Source: Arachis hypogaea (taxonomy: Eukaryota > Streptophyta > Magnoliopsida > Fabales > Fabaceae). From it: a stretch of DNA of 64,000 nucleotides. Every line of letters begins with the position of its first letter. Position 1 is the stretch's first letter. Positions 1-11,079 of the stretch are shown one piece after another. The translations under genes and the position numbers were made by a program. The DNA lies in NCBI RefSeq assembly GCF_003086295.3, contig NC_092048.1:91492626-91556625 (forward strand). Direction: 5' to 3'. Below the pieces are notes generated by a model. It was given only the letters and a program-made list of their open reading frames with translations, did no database searches and had not been told where the DNA came from.

Positions 1-753
1 GGCGATAAGTAAGTAATTGGTTGAATATTCATTAATGCTTTGATTCAAGTAAACATTGTGAATTTTACATGATTTCATGGGAATAATGCATGAATTAAAT
101 GATAAAATAGATGATTTATAATCTCTTGATCTAAGGCAGGACTTTGATGCACTTTGTTTGTTTGATTTCAGAAAAAAAGAAGCAAAGAAGAGCCGCGTTA
201 GTGGCCACGTTAATGCCACTAACGTGGCTATTAACGTAGAAGAGAAGCAAGCTTGCAACGTTAGTGGTGAAGTTAATACCACTAACGTCTTCGAAGGCCA
301 TTGTAGCCCACGTTAGTGCCACTAACGTGGAAGAAAAGAGAAGCTCCAACGTTAGTGGTAAAGTTAACACCACTAACGTTAGAAAGGCCAACATAAGCCC
401 ACGTTAGTGCCACTAATGTGGGCATTAACGTGGAGAATGAAGGGGAGCCAACGTTAGTGACACTAACATTGTCACTAATGTTGAAAATGGCCTAGGATAC
501 CCACGTTAACGCCACTAACGTGGGTATTAACATGGAGCAAGGAGAGAAGAGACAACGTTAGTGACACTAACTTTATTACTAACGTTGGAAATGGCCAAGA
601 AGCCCACGTTAGTGGCCATGTTAGTGCCACTAACGTGGGCACTAATGTAGAAGGGTAAAAGGTTTGCAATGTTAGTGACAAAGTTAGTGTCACTAACGTC
701 TTCGAGTCATAGTACACCCACGTTAATGGCCATGTTAGCACCACTAACGTGGG
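1..753 (+). mobile_element. LTR Z, left segment (partial)
   Basis: This is the U3-like left part of an LTR whose start lies before the window. It is AT-rich, has a TTTGATTTCAG stretch near 165-175 like that in the other LTRs, then a palindrome array. It is cut at 753 by solo LTR X and resumes at 2318. No coding sequence is supported; the minus-strand reading frames here simply traverse the repeats. Confidence 0.7.
193..753. repeat. Palindrome array, ACGTTAGTG word (LTR Z)
   Basis: There are many copies of an interrupted palindrome of the form ACGTTAGTGCCACTAACGT, often extended by CC...GG, separated by purine-rich spacers of about 20-40 bp. Variants replace G by A at CG sites. The array resumes at 2318 after the X insertion. 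It occupies the same LTR position as the other family-specific arrays in this window. Confidence 0.85.
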
Positions 754-871
754 TGATAAGAGAATTTGTTGTTGATCTAGATTTTCACAAAATAGAATTC
801 CATTGTTGAAAGTATAGTCTAAACCAACAATTAATTCCCAAATCAAATGTTTTAACTTCAAATTATAATAA

Positions 872-898
872 CCGAGATTGAGAGTAATTAAACCTCGG
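872..898 (-). other. U5 hairpin of LTR X
   Basis: CCGAG (872-876) pairs with CTCGG (894-898) across a 17-nt loop. Read on the minus strand it directly follows a GGGATAACGACC stretch, as in the other LTRs here. Confidence 0.5.
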
Positions 899-1873
899 GT
901 CGTTATCCCTAGGAGTTGCAATTAAGTGTACATTTATTGGCTATGAGGGAAATGGGGATTGAATGGCATGAGACAAGGAATGTAAATGGCAAGAAATATA
1001 AATTGCAAGAAATTAAAAGTCAAAACAATAAAAGTCAAAACAAGGAAAACTTCAAATGCAAGAAACCTCTTGGCAAGTAATTGAGAGCTAAGGTTACCTA
1101 TCCTAGCCATTGACCACAAACACATGATGATTATGAAGAGTTAATCCTACTTAGTCAACCCTACATCGAGGATAAGTCAAATATGCATAGTTAATTTCAA
1201 TCCATAAGTCCTATGTCAACACTAAGGATCACATAGAGTCAATGGAAACCAAATCAACTAAGTACTCTAATATATCAAACAAGAATGGACATCAATAACT
1301 TAAGGATCACCAAAGTCATCAATTTCAAGCCAAGAGTTAAGAAAAACTAAGTAAAAACTAAGCCAAGCATTTCATCAAACACTTGGTGTGCATGAAAATA
1401 AAATAATATTAAATTGCATTAAAATAAATTCTAAAGCTGCAAAAGCAAGAAAATAGCAATAACAACCAAAGTAAGCAATAAATGACATGGAAACATAAAT
1501 TGCATTAATTGAAAATAAAATTAGCATAGAATGTTCATAACATAAAAATGGCAAAATAAAGGAAATAACAAAGGAAATGAAGAAGAACAAAGATGCAATA
1601 ACAATAAATGACAAGGAACAGTAAATGAAAGCAAGAATTAAAAGTGGAAATTATAAGAAATTAAACTAAAAAAACCTAGGTTCTAGAGAGAAGCTCCCAC
1701 TTCTCTCTCTAGAAAATGAACTACATGACTAAAATCTAATCCTAATTGCTCCCCCCTCACAATGAGGCCTCCTTTGATATAGCACTCAATCAGCTTCAGA
1801 AGGTCCAAAACTGGGCCCTGGAGGCCCAAAAATTGCCCCTAACGATTTGCAATAAATGAGTCACGTGCTGGGA

Positions 1874-2018
1874 CTTGTGCGTACGCACAGGTGTGTGCGT
1901 ACGCACACATGCTGATTTTCTTCTTGTGCGCGCGCACAAAAGGTTGTGCGCATGCACGCATGGTTTTGTGGCTCTTGTGCGTATGCACACTAGGTTGTGC
2001 ACACGCACACTCCAATGT
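1874..2018. repeat. Palindrome array, TGTGCGTACGCACA word (LTR X)
   Basis: About eight copies or half-copies of TGTGCGTACGCACA and variants (TGCGCGCGCACA, TGCGTATGCACA) lie in about 145 bp. The position in the LTR matches B's CG-rich array, but the word is different. Confidence 0.8.
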
Positions 2019-2317
2019 GTGCTTCTCCTTTATTTTCTTCATGTTTTCTCCCAATCCCATGCTTTTCTTTCACTCTTATCAAGCCATTCCAACCTATTAC
2101 ACCTGAAATCACTCATCAAAACCATCAAGGTATCGAATGGGATAAAAGTGGGATAAAATTATTATAATAAGCACAAAATAGCATGTTTTTACAATTAAGC
2201 TTAATTAAGGGATAGAACACAAAAGTATGATGTTTGGATGAATAAATGTGGGTTTATATGATGAAATCTACTCAAATCAAACCAAAATATATCGTCAAAT
2301 ATGGATTCATCAGTGGG

Positions 2318-2552
2318 CCATTAACGTGGAAGAAAGAATGGATGTAACGTTAATGGTAAAGTTAATACCATTAATGTTATCAAAGGTTAGAAAAGGCTAC
2401 GTTAGTGGTTACGTTAGTGCCACTAACGTTGGGGTTAATGTAGCTCAAGAGGGTTGGGACGTTAGTGACAAAGTTAGTGTCACTAACATCTTCAAACCAG
2501 AATTTACACTTAACGTTAACCACACTAACGCCTTGACTAACGTGAATCATAC
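2318..2552. repeat. Palindrome array, ACGTTAGTG word (continued)
   Basis: This continues the array at 193-753 on the far side of solo LTR X, with the same ACGTTAGTGCCACTAACGT word and a looser TTAACGTTAACC form at the end. Confidence 0.8.
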
Positions 2553-2670
2553 TTGACTCAACTTTTTTCATGCAAGCTGAGCTAAGCCCATTGAGATTAT
2601 AACTGCTTCAACTATGCTTAAAGGCCCACATCCAGAGACTTGCAGACGAAACTGAAGATTAGAGAAGTAG

Positions 2671-2680
2671 TATATATAAG
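2671..2680 (+). promoter_or_regulatory. Probable TATA box of LTR Z
   Basis: TATATATAAG lies 50-120 bp downstream of the array and is followed by an AG-rich leader, as expected for an LTR core promoter. Confidence 0.5.
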
Positions 2681-3593
2681 GGTAGTTTTGAACTATAAAG
2701 GAGATTGGGACTTGGGGGATCCAGGCTTGTAAACACTCTGTCTTTTACTTTCTTTGTAATTCAGTTTATCGGGAATGCACTTTTCATTTCTACTTTCCAT
2801 TTCTAGAGCTATGAATAGCTAAACCCTTTTTCATTGGGTTAAGGAGCTCTGTTGCAATTCGATGGGCCAATAATAGTTTTCATTTTTCTTCTTTTGTCTT
2901 TTCTCTTTATTTTGCTAGAAAGCTTTCAATCTTCATTCAATTGCACAATTATCTCGACAGAGAAATCGTTCATACTTGGATCTCCTCTAAACCTTGAGAG
3001 AGGAATGAGGAAATCATGCTAGAAATGCTTTCTCACATTGGATTAGGTTGGAGGTTGGATGGATATAGTGATATGTAATCCTACCAATACTTTGATCTAT
3101 GAAAGTGTGTGGTATAATCAGTGACCAAACTTCATCTCTTTCCATGAGCAATTAGATTAAGACATTGGGCAATTGTTCAAGCCTAAAGAGATTAGATTGC
3201 CAAGATATTGGGATCCAATCACCTAAGATTGCCAAGAAGATCAATGAATGCATTGATTGAGGAAGAGATGAGAATGAACTTGATCCAGAGAGTGCAATAT
3301 CTCCTAAGCCCAATGAATTCCCACTTCTGATCTTACCCATTCTCTTTAATTTCTACTATTTACTTTGATGTTCATCATCCCCATTCCCATTTAAGTTTAT
3401 GCAATTTAAATTCCTTGCAAATTACTTTATGCTCTTTACATTCCGCCATTTACTTCCAGCTATTTCTATTTCTTGTTATTCAATTTTCCCGCCATTTAAT
3501 TTTCTACAATTCCCAATCCAATTTTGATTCAGTTCAACTAGAAAAATCCTCTAATTAAAGTTGCTCAACCAATCAATCCCTGTGGGATTCGAC

Positions 3594-3609
3594 CTCACTC
3601 TACTGTGAG
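3594..3609 (+). other. U5 hairpin of LTR Z
   Basis: CTCAC and GTGAG pair with a 6-nt loop directly after GGGATTCGAC. It is one of the covarying U5 hairpins. Confidence 0.6.
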
Positions 3610-3677
3610 TTTTTACTTGACGACATTCGGTATACTTGCCGAGGGAAATTTGTAGCAATACAAGTTTTCGTGCATCA

Positions 3678-4236
3678 ACATATAATCCTGTTAGTTATGG
3701 GTAATTGAGGTTTATGTGGTACTAAAGCTAGAATACTGAGCTTCATTCTCCGATCCAAAAGATCTGACCTTGTTTGTGGTGTTTTAAGTAGGATCAAGTG
3801 AGAGTGAATGTGTGAGCTTCATCTTCTTTTATATTAAATGACCACTGACAATGGCGTTTGATGTGGATTAGAGGAGATTAATTGACCACTGACCCTGGCG
3901 TTAATCACTTACAACATTGCCATAGAATGAATCATTCATTATTAAACTAGTCAGTAAGAAGTGCTAATCTGGAAAGATAAAGCATCTCCAAAGCCTTAAC
4001 TGTTTCTATATATTATCTTTTTACCAATCTGTAATTACTTTTCTTCACTATTTTGTTTTATGCGCCGATAACAACAACAACTCCTTTTTTGTTTAACCTG
4101 ACTAAGAAGTGCAGGATATCCATTGCTTGCTCAATCCAACAATCCTCATGGGATCGACCCTCACTCATTTGAGGTATTACTTGGACAACCTGGTGCACTT
4201 GCCGGTGAAGTTGTGCGAGTTCAATTTCGTGCACCA
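3678..4236 (+). mobile_element. LTR Y, 3' portion
   Basis: This is the U5 side of an LTR of the same broad family as C-F: GGGATCGACC, a hairpin, TATTACTTGGACAACC and the terminus TTTCGTGCACCA at 4236. It joins element A's RT directly, and GCGAC (4237-4241) fits the expected target duplication. Its left part was displaced by LTR Z and is outside the window. Confidence 0.72.
4159..4174 (+). other. U5 hairpin of LTR Y
   Basis: CCTCA and TGAGG pair around a 6-nt loop, at the position equivalent to the hairpins in the other LTRs but with a different stem. Confidence 0.6.
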
Positions 4237-4857
4237 GCGACTGAATCCAACCAAGAAAGAGGTGGTCCAGAAGGAAGTTATGAAGCTTTGGAAAGCCGAG
4301 ATCACTTATCCTATTTCTGATAGCCCATGGGTGAGTCTTGTACAAGTAGTTCCCAAGAAAAGGGGTATGACAGTGATTCAAAATGAAAGGAATGACCTTA
4401 TCTCCACAAGAACTATCACAGGATGGTGCATGTGTATTGACTATAGGAGGCTCAATAACGCTACAAGGAAAGACCACTTCCCCCTACCTTTCATTGATCA
4501 GATGCTTGAGAGGCTAGTCGGTCATGCATTCTACTGCTTTTTAGATGGATACTCTAGCTATAATCAGATTACAGTAGACTCTCAAGACCAGGAGAAGACG
4601 ACGATCACTTGTCCCTTTGGAGTATTTGCCTACCAGAGGATGCCAGTTGGACTCTGTAATGCTCCGGTAACTTTTCAGAGGTGTATGCTTTCTATTTTTT
4701 CAGACATGGTTGAAAAGTTCATTGAGGTATTTATGGATGACTTTTCTATTTTTGGTGATTGTTTTAATTGTCGCCTTAAGCATATAGCCTTGGTTTTGAA
4801 ACGTTGTCAAGAAACAAACCTCATTTTGAATTAGGAAAAATGTCACTTTATGGTAAC
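4237..4857 (+). pseudogene. Element A reverse transcriptase, N-terminal part
   Basis: The translation is a Ty3/gypsy Athila-type RT. It runs from the RLNP segment through PISDSPWVS, VPKK, the DYRRLN and DHFPLPFIDQMLERL motifs, GLCNAP and the catalytic FMDD box near 4731-4742. Reverse transcriptase copies element RNA into cDNA in cytoplasmic particles. The frame carries an in-frame TAG near 4832 and is cut at 4857 by element B; homology resumes at 18033. The 5' side is cut by LTR Y. Everything upstream (gag, protease) of A lies outside the window. This is a dead copy. Confidence 0.9.
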
Positions 4858-5155
4858 TGATAAACCATTATTTTATGATTTATATTGTGTTTAATTGTTT
4901 GTTTTATCAAATCTTTACCCACTTATTCATATGATTAGCATGTATTTACAATTCCTTCCCAAAATCACTCCATGGTTAAAAACTTACTTCCTAGAGACCT
5001 TTAATTATGTATTTTAATTCTCCTTTATCCCATTCGATGCCGTAATCCGCGTGTTAAGTGTTTCAGGCTTCATAGGGCATGAATGGCTTAGAAATTGGAG
5101 AGGAGGCTTGCAAAAATCGAAGGAACACAAGAAACTAAGGAGATGACTAGCGAGC

Positions 5156-5345
5156 AATGACGTGAGCGCATGGTCCACACGAACGCGCAAAATGGAGAAT
5201 TCGCAATGACGCGGACGCATGCCTGATGTAAACGCATGGATTGTAGTCTGCACAAGTGACGCAAATGCATGGACGAAGCAAACGCGTGACAAGGAAAATC
5301 GCTGACTGACGCGAGCGCTTAGACAACGCGTACGCGTGACCTGCG
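5156..5345. repeat. CG-rich palindrome array in B 5' LTR
   Basis: There are repeated words around ACGCGTACGCGTGAC, many degraded at CG to TG or CA. The counterpart in the 3' LTR is about 16815-17010. The word resembles that of B's internal array at 12326-12863. Confidence 0.75.
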
Positions 5346-6221
5346 CGATCTGCAAAAATAACAGGATACGTTGGGGGCGATTTTGGACCGCTTTTTGACC
5401 CAGTTTTTAGCCTAGAAACACAAACTAAACCTAGGGAACATGCGAAAACTCAACACGCATCCACGGACATTCAGATTCATCACATTAGGATTACTCTTAG
5501 TTTTAGATCTGAGTTTTGAGAGTTGCATTACATTGATAGTTTATGCTTTTGCTTGGATTTTTGGATGCTGAGAGTCATTACCTCCATTGAAGACATTACT
5601 TTAGTTTGTTTCTTTACTCTCTTATTTTTAATTAGTTACTTATTGACTCTGTCCAGATAATTATGTTGCGTTTTGAATTTATTAATATATAGAGTTATTT
5701 TTATTTTAATTAATTTTAATTCTCTATTTTATTTTAATTAATTATGTCTTCTCATATCTTTATGATTATTAATTTCATGTCAATGGAGTAGAATTTCTAC
5801 TTGACATGGGGTTGATTAAGAGGTGATACTTGAGTTGGAATGCTCAAGTGCTTGGTTAAACTGGACGTTGTTAGCTAATTCCATACCTACTAACACTAGA
5901 CCTCTCCAAGGGAGAGGGCTAGGATCTGAGGGTAAGAGTTAGTTCAATCACCATACTTTCCCTTATTTAGTAAGGGGTAATCGAGTGAGAACAACAACCT
6001 TTTTACACCACACTTGAGAAGATCCCAACAAGGATCGAAGTTCCACTTAATTATTCCCCCAGTCAAGACCTTTTATTCAGAGTATCAATAATTATTTTCT
6101 TAGTTTATTTTTATTGTTTTAATTTTTAATCATTTTAATTACTCATTATCAAAACTCAATTTTTCTGAAAACCCCTAGTTTATAAAATAGCACTCTTTCT
6201 TGCAACTCGTTGGGAGACGAC

Positions 6222-6240
6222 CTGGGACTCATACTCCCAG
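6222..6240 (+). other. U5 hairpin of B 5' LTR
   Basis: CTGGGA and TCCCAG form a 6-bp stem with a 7-nt loop after GGGAGACGAC. The 3' LTR copy (17879-17897) has one mismatch in the stem. Confidence 0.6.
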
Positions 6241-6375
6241 TATTTTATTTCTGAAATTTGTGACAACCCTTTTTAAATTGGTGAGGCAGATCTTAGCCAG
6301 TTAAGAGCTATACGTGCAACGCTGTCTCTTAATTGAAATCTCTAAATTGGTTAACTTCTGCCACGCATCAATTTC

Positions 6376-6393
6376 TGGCGCCGTTGCCGGGGA
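6376..6393 (+). promoter_or_regulatory. Primer-binding site (tRNA-Asp type) of B
   Basis: TGGCGCCGTTGCCGGGGA starts 5 bp after the LTR end. It is complementary to the 3' end of plant tRNA-Asp including CCA, the usual minus-strand primer for Athila elements. Confidence 0.9.
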
Positions 6394-6499
6394 GTTGCAA
6401 TAGTGTTCTAAATTATTAATTAGTGTATATATATTTTATTTTTATTTGCATATTTTATTTTTACTTCTGTTACCATGAGCTATTTATTTTTCTCATTGA

Positions 6500-7591
6500 A
6501 TGACGCGTTCATTGTCTGATCCGAGTTTAGTCCCATTCGATCCTGAAATTGAAAGAACTATTTCACATATTAGACGAACTCGACGTCGGTTAGCCTCCGA
6601 GGGTGGTGAAGTAATTATTATCAATTCACCAGTCTCATCTGAGGGCGAATCTGAACCGCCATCTAAGAGCAAAACAAGCTCCTTTACTACTAATTCAGTT
6701 GATTCACGTGCAGATACCATGGCAGCAGCTAGGAGAATTACCCTCCAGGAAGATGGAGCTCCAGATTTTACACTGCAGCCGTATCAAGTGCATCACCCGA
6801 CTGCAGCTGCAGATTTTGAACTAAAAACCGCACTGATCAACTTGATGCCCAAGTTTCATGGCTTACCTGCTCAAGAGCCTCTCAAGCACCTTAGGAATTT
6901 CCAGACAGCCTGTTCTACTGTTAGGCGTCATGGTGCAGATGAAACTTCCATTCTGTTAACCGCTTTTCTATTTTCTCTTGAGAGAAAGGTAAGGGAGTGG
7001 TACTACTCCCAACCTGAAGTAACTGTTACCAACTGGGATACACTCAGAAGAGAATTTTTGGAAAAATACTTCCCAGCTGAAGTCACAGATAGACTGAGAA
7101 AAGAAATCTCCTGCATTGTTCAAGGTGAATCAGAGACTCTCTATGAATATTGAGACCGCTTCAACAATCTCCTGGACGCATGTCCCTATCACATGATTGG
7201 TAAACTAGTATTGATCAGCTACTTTACTCAAGGCATGAACCCCCAGGATAAGACTACACTGGAAGGTGCCAGTAGTGGTTCTCTAAAAAAGTACAAAACC
7301 GCAGATGAAGCATGGCAGCTGATCAGTGACTTAGCTGAGTCCACTAGGAATCATAGACAGAGGTGCAACCATCCCAAAGCTGTTGCAGAGATTTCCACTA
7401 GCAAAGAGACTACTGCTCTCACTCAGAGTATATGTGAAATGACCAACCTACTGAAGCAGATGCAGTTGAATCAACAACAAGCACAACAAGCTCAGCCTTC
7501 ACCACAACAGAGCCAACAGTTAGTTCCACAAAGAGTATGCAGGATCTGTGCTGATTATAGTCATTATACTGATGAATGTCCACAGCTCTAG
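6500..7591 (+). pseudogene. Element B gag (N-terminal and capsid region)
   Basis: Gag forms the virus-like particle that packages element RNA. The frame opens with ATG at 6500. After a low-complexity N-terminus of about 70 residues comes a plant retrotransposon gag domain with FHGLPAQEPLKHLRNF and REWYYSQP. Near the end is a CRICADYSHYTDECP segment, a zinc-knuckle-like Cys/His cluster (CX2C then H and C). The frame has stops at 7151-7153 (TGA) and 7589-7591 (TAG), yet homology continues in the same frame to about 9080. So it is one gag-protease frame broken by point mutations. Confidence 0.88.
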
Positions 7592-7603
7592 GAAGACAAC
7601 ACT

Positions 7604-9169
7604 GTGGCAGCCACTCACAATTTCTATGACCGCCCGAATCAAGGATACAATCAACAAGGTGGCAACTACAACCAAAGTGGTAACTATAGCCACGGATGGC
7701 AGGAAAACTCCAACCAAGGTTGGAGAGATGATTCTAACCATGGCTGGAGGGATAACTTTAATAGAGGAGGCAGAGACAATAATAGAAACCAGAGGTGGAA
7801 TAACAATAACAACAACAGACAGCAGAATCAGAACCAGCCTTACAGAGCACCTCACCTAAGACAATCACAAGGACCCCAGCAAACCCAACAAGTTTCTCAG
7901 ACTGCTTATTCTAATTCCTCATCAAATGACGAGATGCTCCGTTCTCTTGCGCAAGGACAACAAGACATGCAAGCGCAGCTTAACTCTAGTCTGAATGGCT
8001 TGACTGCCACTTTACAAGCTCTCGTCTCCCGGATGGATTCCTCACTTAATTTCACACATCAACCTTCAAGCTCTAATGGAATTCCTTTTCAACCACTGCC
8101 TAATCCCAAGGGTGGCATCAATGCCATCACTCTAAGGTCCGGAACCACATTACAGGAAAGGAACCATGAAGAGCCAAACCCACCAGAAAACGTGTCAACA
8201 GAGGATGTGGTGGAAGTGGAAGATGCTGAAGAAGAAGAGGACGCACAAGACATAGTTGAAGAAGAGGAAGCTCAGCCACAGAAAGAAGCCCCAAGGGATG
8301 CAGAAGCTACAAATCGTGCCCCTCCTATTCCATTTCCACAACTTGCAAGGAAACCCAGAAAACAGATGGAACTCGATCCCAAAATGGTAGAAATATTCAA
8401 AAAGGTCGAGGTAACTGTTCCCCTTTTTGATGTTATTCAACAGGTACCTAAATATGCAAAGTTTCTAAAGGACTTGTGCATACATAAAGATAAAATTAAT
8501 GAATTAGAAACTATTCCTTTAGGTAGTTCTATATCTGCTTTAATGGAAAATATACCTGAAAAATGTAGTGATCCAGGTCCATGTATGGTTAACTGTACCA
8601 TTGGAGGTGTGATATTTTCTGACTGTATGTGTGATTTAGGAGCATGTGTTAGTATAATTCCTTTGTCTATATATGATACCTTGAGGCTCCCTCCCTTAAA
8701 AAGGTCGGTAGCTCGTTTTGTGTTAGCAGATAAAAGCATTATTACAGTAGTTGAAATTGCTGAAGATGTATTAGTGAGCATTAAGGGGCTTACATTTCCC
8801 ATTGATTTCTTCATCCTAGAAATGCCCCCTAATGACTCAGGAATACCATCATCAATCCTGCTTGGAAGACCATTCCTGAAGACTTCAAAGTTTAAGCTGG
8901 ATGCATTCTCAGAAACTTACTCTTTTGAAATAGATGGCAGAACAGTGAGTTTCAGTTTAAATGAAGCTATGAAGCATCCTCCGGAAGATTATTTTATCTT
9001 CCAATGTGACATTATTGATGAAACTGTAGCTGAATTTCACCAGGAAGAATTAGAAGAGAAGTACATGGACAAGGTCCAAGTGTGGGGACACTTTCTGAAA
9101 ATAATGAGAAGACTTTACCATTATCACCAGCCCCGGATGATCCAAAGCCTAGCTATGAGCAGAAACTAG
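7604..9169 (+). pseudogene. Element B gag C-terminus and aspartic protease
   Basis: This is in the same frame as the upstream gag. Residues 1-90 are Asn/Gln/Gly-rich with repeated W-R-D-N units, followed by an acidic stretch (about 200-225). The retropepsin part has CDLGACVSIIP, with the catalytic Asp at residue 344 (codon 8633-8635), and ends in the LLGRPFL flap-side motif near residue 420. The protease would cut the gag-pol polyprotein. Downstream pol is in another frame, implying a one-base indel near 9060-9090; the stop of this frame is at 9167-9169. Confidence 0.88.
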
Positions 9170-10278
9170 AATTATTATCACCAGTCCCGGATGATCCAGA
9201 GCCTAGCTATGAGCAGAAACTAGAATTAAAGCCCCTTCCTCCACACCTCAAGTATGCTTACCTTGAGGACAAGCAGAAGTTCCTAGTCATCATTGCAAAG
9301 GAACTCACTTCTCAACAGAAAGAACAGTTATTCAGTGTGCTGAGAAAACAAAAGAAAGCAATTGGATGGAGCTTGGCAGATATAGTAGGCATTAGTCCTC
9401 AAGTTTGTGAACACATAATATTCTTAGAAGAAGGAGCAAAGCCTATCCGTCAGCCTTAAAGAAGATTGAATCCCACCATCTTAGAAGTTGTCAAGAAAGA
9501 AGTAACCAAACTACTTGAGGCAGATATCATTTACCCCATCTCAGACAGTGAATGGGTCAGTCCAGTACAAGTGGTGCCCAAGAAGTCTGAAGTCACAACA
9601 ATAAGAAATGAGCACGGAGAGCTCTTGACAACTAGAGTGCAGAATTCATGGAGAGTTTGCATTAACTATAGGCGTCTCAACCAAGCCACTCGCAAGGATC
9701 ATTACCCCTTGCCATTCATTGATCAGATGCTTGATCGCCTGTCAGGTAAATCTCATTATTATTTTTTAGATGGTTATACAGGATACTTCTAAATTTATAT
9801 ATCTCCTGAAGATCAGGAGAAGAATACTTTTACATGTCCTTTTGGGACTTATGCATATAAGAAAATGCCCTTTGGCTTATGCAATGCACCTGCTACTTTC
9901 CAAAGATGCATGTTGAGTCTTTTCTCTGATATGATTGAGAACTGTATGGAATTTTTTATGGATGATTTCAGCATATATGGTGATTCATTTAGCCTTTGCT
10001 TGGACAGTTTATCTAGAGTATTTGACAGATGTGTTAGTACAAACCTTGTATTAAGTTTTGAAAAATGTCACTTTATGGTCAAACAAGGAATTGTACTAGG
10101 ACATGTTGTGTCTAACACTGGCATTTCTGTAGATCCAGCAAAGGTGGATGTTATTTCTAGTTTACCTTACCCCTCCTCTGTGAGGAAAGTCCGTTCGTTC
10201 CTTGGCCACGCAGGTTTTTACAGGAGATTCATTAAGGACTTCAGTAAGGTAGCATTACCTTTATCCAGATTACTGTAG
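9082..10278 (+). pseudogene. Element B reverse transcriptase
   Basis: This is a Ty3/gypsy RT. A linker with the duplicated PDDP unit is followed by LKYAYLE, the RT palm with PISDSEWVSPVQVVPKK, NYRRLNQATRKDHYPLPFIDQMLDRL, FGLCNAPATFQRCM, the catalytic FMDD (9955-9966), and the thumb with LGHVVS and FLGHAGFYRRFIKDFS. In-frame stops at about 9457, 9790 and 10276 break the frame. It converts element RNA to cDNA when intact. The order and spacing match Athila elements. Confidence 0.92.
9121..9228 (+). repeat. In-frame 54-bp tandem duplication in B pol
   Basis: Two adjacent 54-bp copies (9121-9174, 9175-9228) encode the repeated peptide LSPxPDDPxPSYEQKLEL, in the linker between protease and RT. 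They differ at very few positions, so the duplication is recent or held in frame. Confidence 0.85.
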
Positions 10279-11079
10279 AAAGAAATTGAGTTCGAGTTCA
10301 GTGAAAACTGTATGCAAGCGTTTGATAAGCTGAAGACCGCCCTGACTCAAGCTCCAATTGTGAGAGGACCAGACTGGAGCCAGCCATTTGAAATTATGTG
10401 TGATGCTTCCAACCATGCAGTAGGAGCAGCGCTGGCTCAGCGTGAAGGTAAGGACCCTTTTGTAATTACTTATGTATCTAAGACTTTAGATGCTGCTCAG
10501 TCTAATTACACTACTACTGAAAAAGAGCTTCTTGCTATTGTTTTTGCTCTGGATAAATTTCGAGCCTATTTACTTGGTACTAAGGTAGTATTGTACTCAG
10601 ACCATGCAGCTCTAAAATATTTATTGGCTAAAAAGGAGTCCAAACCAAGGCTAATACGTTGGATACTGTTGTTACAAGAATTTGATTTAGAAATTGAGGA
10701 CAGGAGTGGTAACCAGAATTTAGTGGCAGACCACCTGAGTCGCCTTGAGCACATTAAGGGTGACTCCACTCCTATAAATGATAATTTCCCATTTGATAAC
10801 TTACAAGCAGTATCTGAAGTAGTTCCTTGGTATGCACCTGTAGCTAATTATCTAGTTAGCCACACTTTTCCTCCATATTTTACTAAGCACCAGAGAGACA
10901 AGCTGAAAAGCGAGTCTAAATCTTATATATCGGACGATCCATATTTATGGAGGTGTGGTACTGACCAAGTAATTAGACGATGTGTGCCTCAATCAGAATT
11001 CCAGTCCATTTTAGAGGCCTGCCACTCATCTGAGAGTGGAGGACATTTTGGCCCTCAAAGAACAGCTAGAAAATTCTAG
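10279..11079 (+). pseudogene. Element B RNase H and integrase zinc-binding region
   Basis: This continues RT. RNase H degrades the RNA strand of the hybrid; its core is [32 protein letters not shown] and [10 protein letters not shown], ending in [13 protein letters not shown] linker leads to the integrase N-terminal His/Cys region ([23 protein letters not shown]). The frame ends at a stop at 11077-11079; beyond it the integrase N-terminus is scrambled by a frameshift up to about 11190. Confidence 0.9.

Larger units (their letters stand above)
754..2312 (-). mobile_element. Solo LTR X (TSD GTGGG)
   Basis: The insertion is 1559 bp, begins TGATAAGAG and ends GATTCATCA, and is flanked by a perfect 5-bp duplication GTGGG (749-753 and 2313-2317). 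No primer-binding site, internal region or second LTR is present, so it is a solo LTR. Read on the minus strand it resembles B's LTR in order: TGAT start, a stretch like TTTTATCCCATTCGAT, a TTTCAGG stretch, a palindrome array, then a U5 hairpin. It was inserted into Z's palindrome array. Solo LTRs usually arise by recombination between the two LTRs of an element. Confidence 0.88.
2318..3677 (+). mobile_element. LTR Z, right segment (R-U5)
   Basis: The array continues to about 2552. A TATA box, a leader and a U5 follow, with TGTGGGATTCGACC, a hairpin, and the terminal TTTTCGTGCATCA ending at 3677. The next bases, ACATA (3678-3682), are the presumed target duplication; the other copy lies outside the window. 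About 2560-3590 holds no supported gene. Confidence 0.72.
4858..6370 (+). repeat. Element B 5' LTR
   Basis: It begins TGATAAACC and ends CCACGCATCA. It contains the CG-rich palindrome array, an AT-rich stretch with TAATATATAGAG near 5684 that may serve as TATA, and the U5 hairpin before the primer-binding site. Confidence 0.95.

Noticed and set aside
1796..2156. Overlapping Cys/His/Arg-rich ORFs on both strands
   Set aside because: They are translations of the TGTGCGTACGCACA palindrome array in solo LTR X.
6376..6393. Fragment of a tRNA-Asp gene
   Set aside because: It is the 18-base complement of the tRNA 3' end adjoining an LTR, so it is a primer-binding site.
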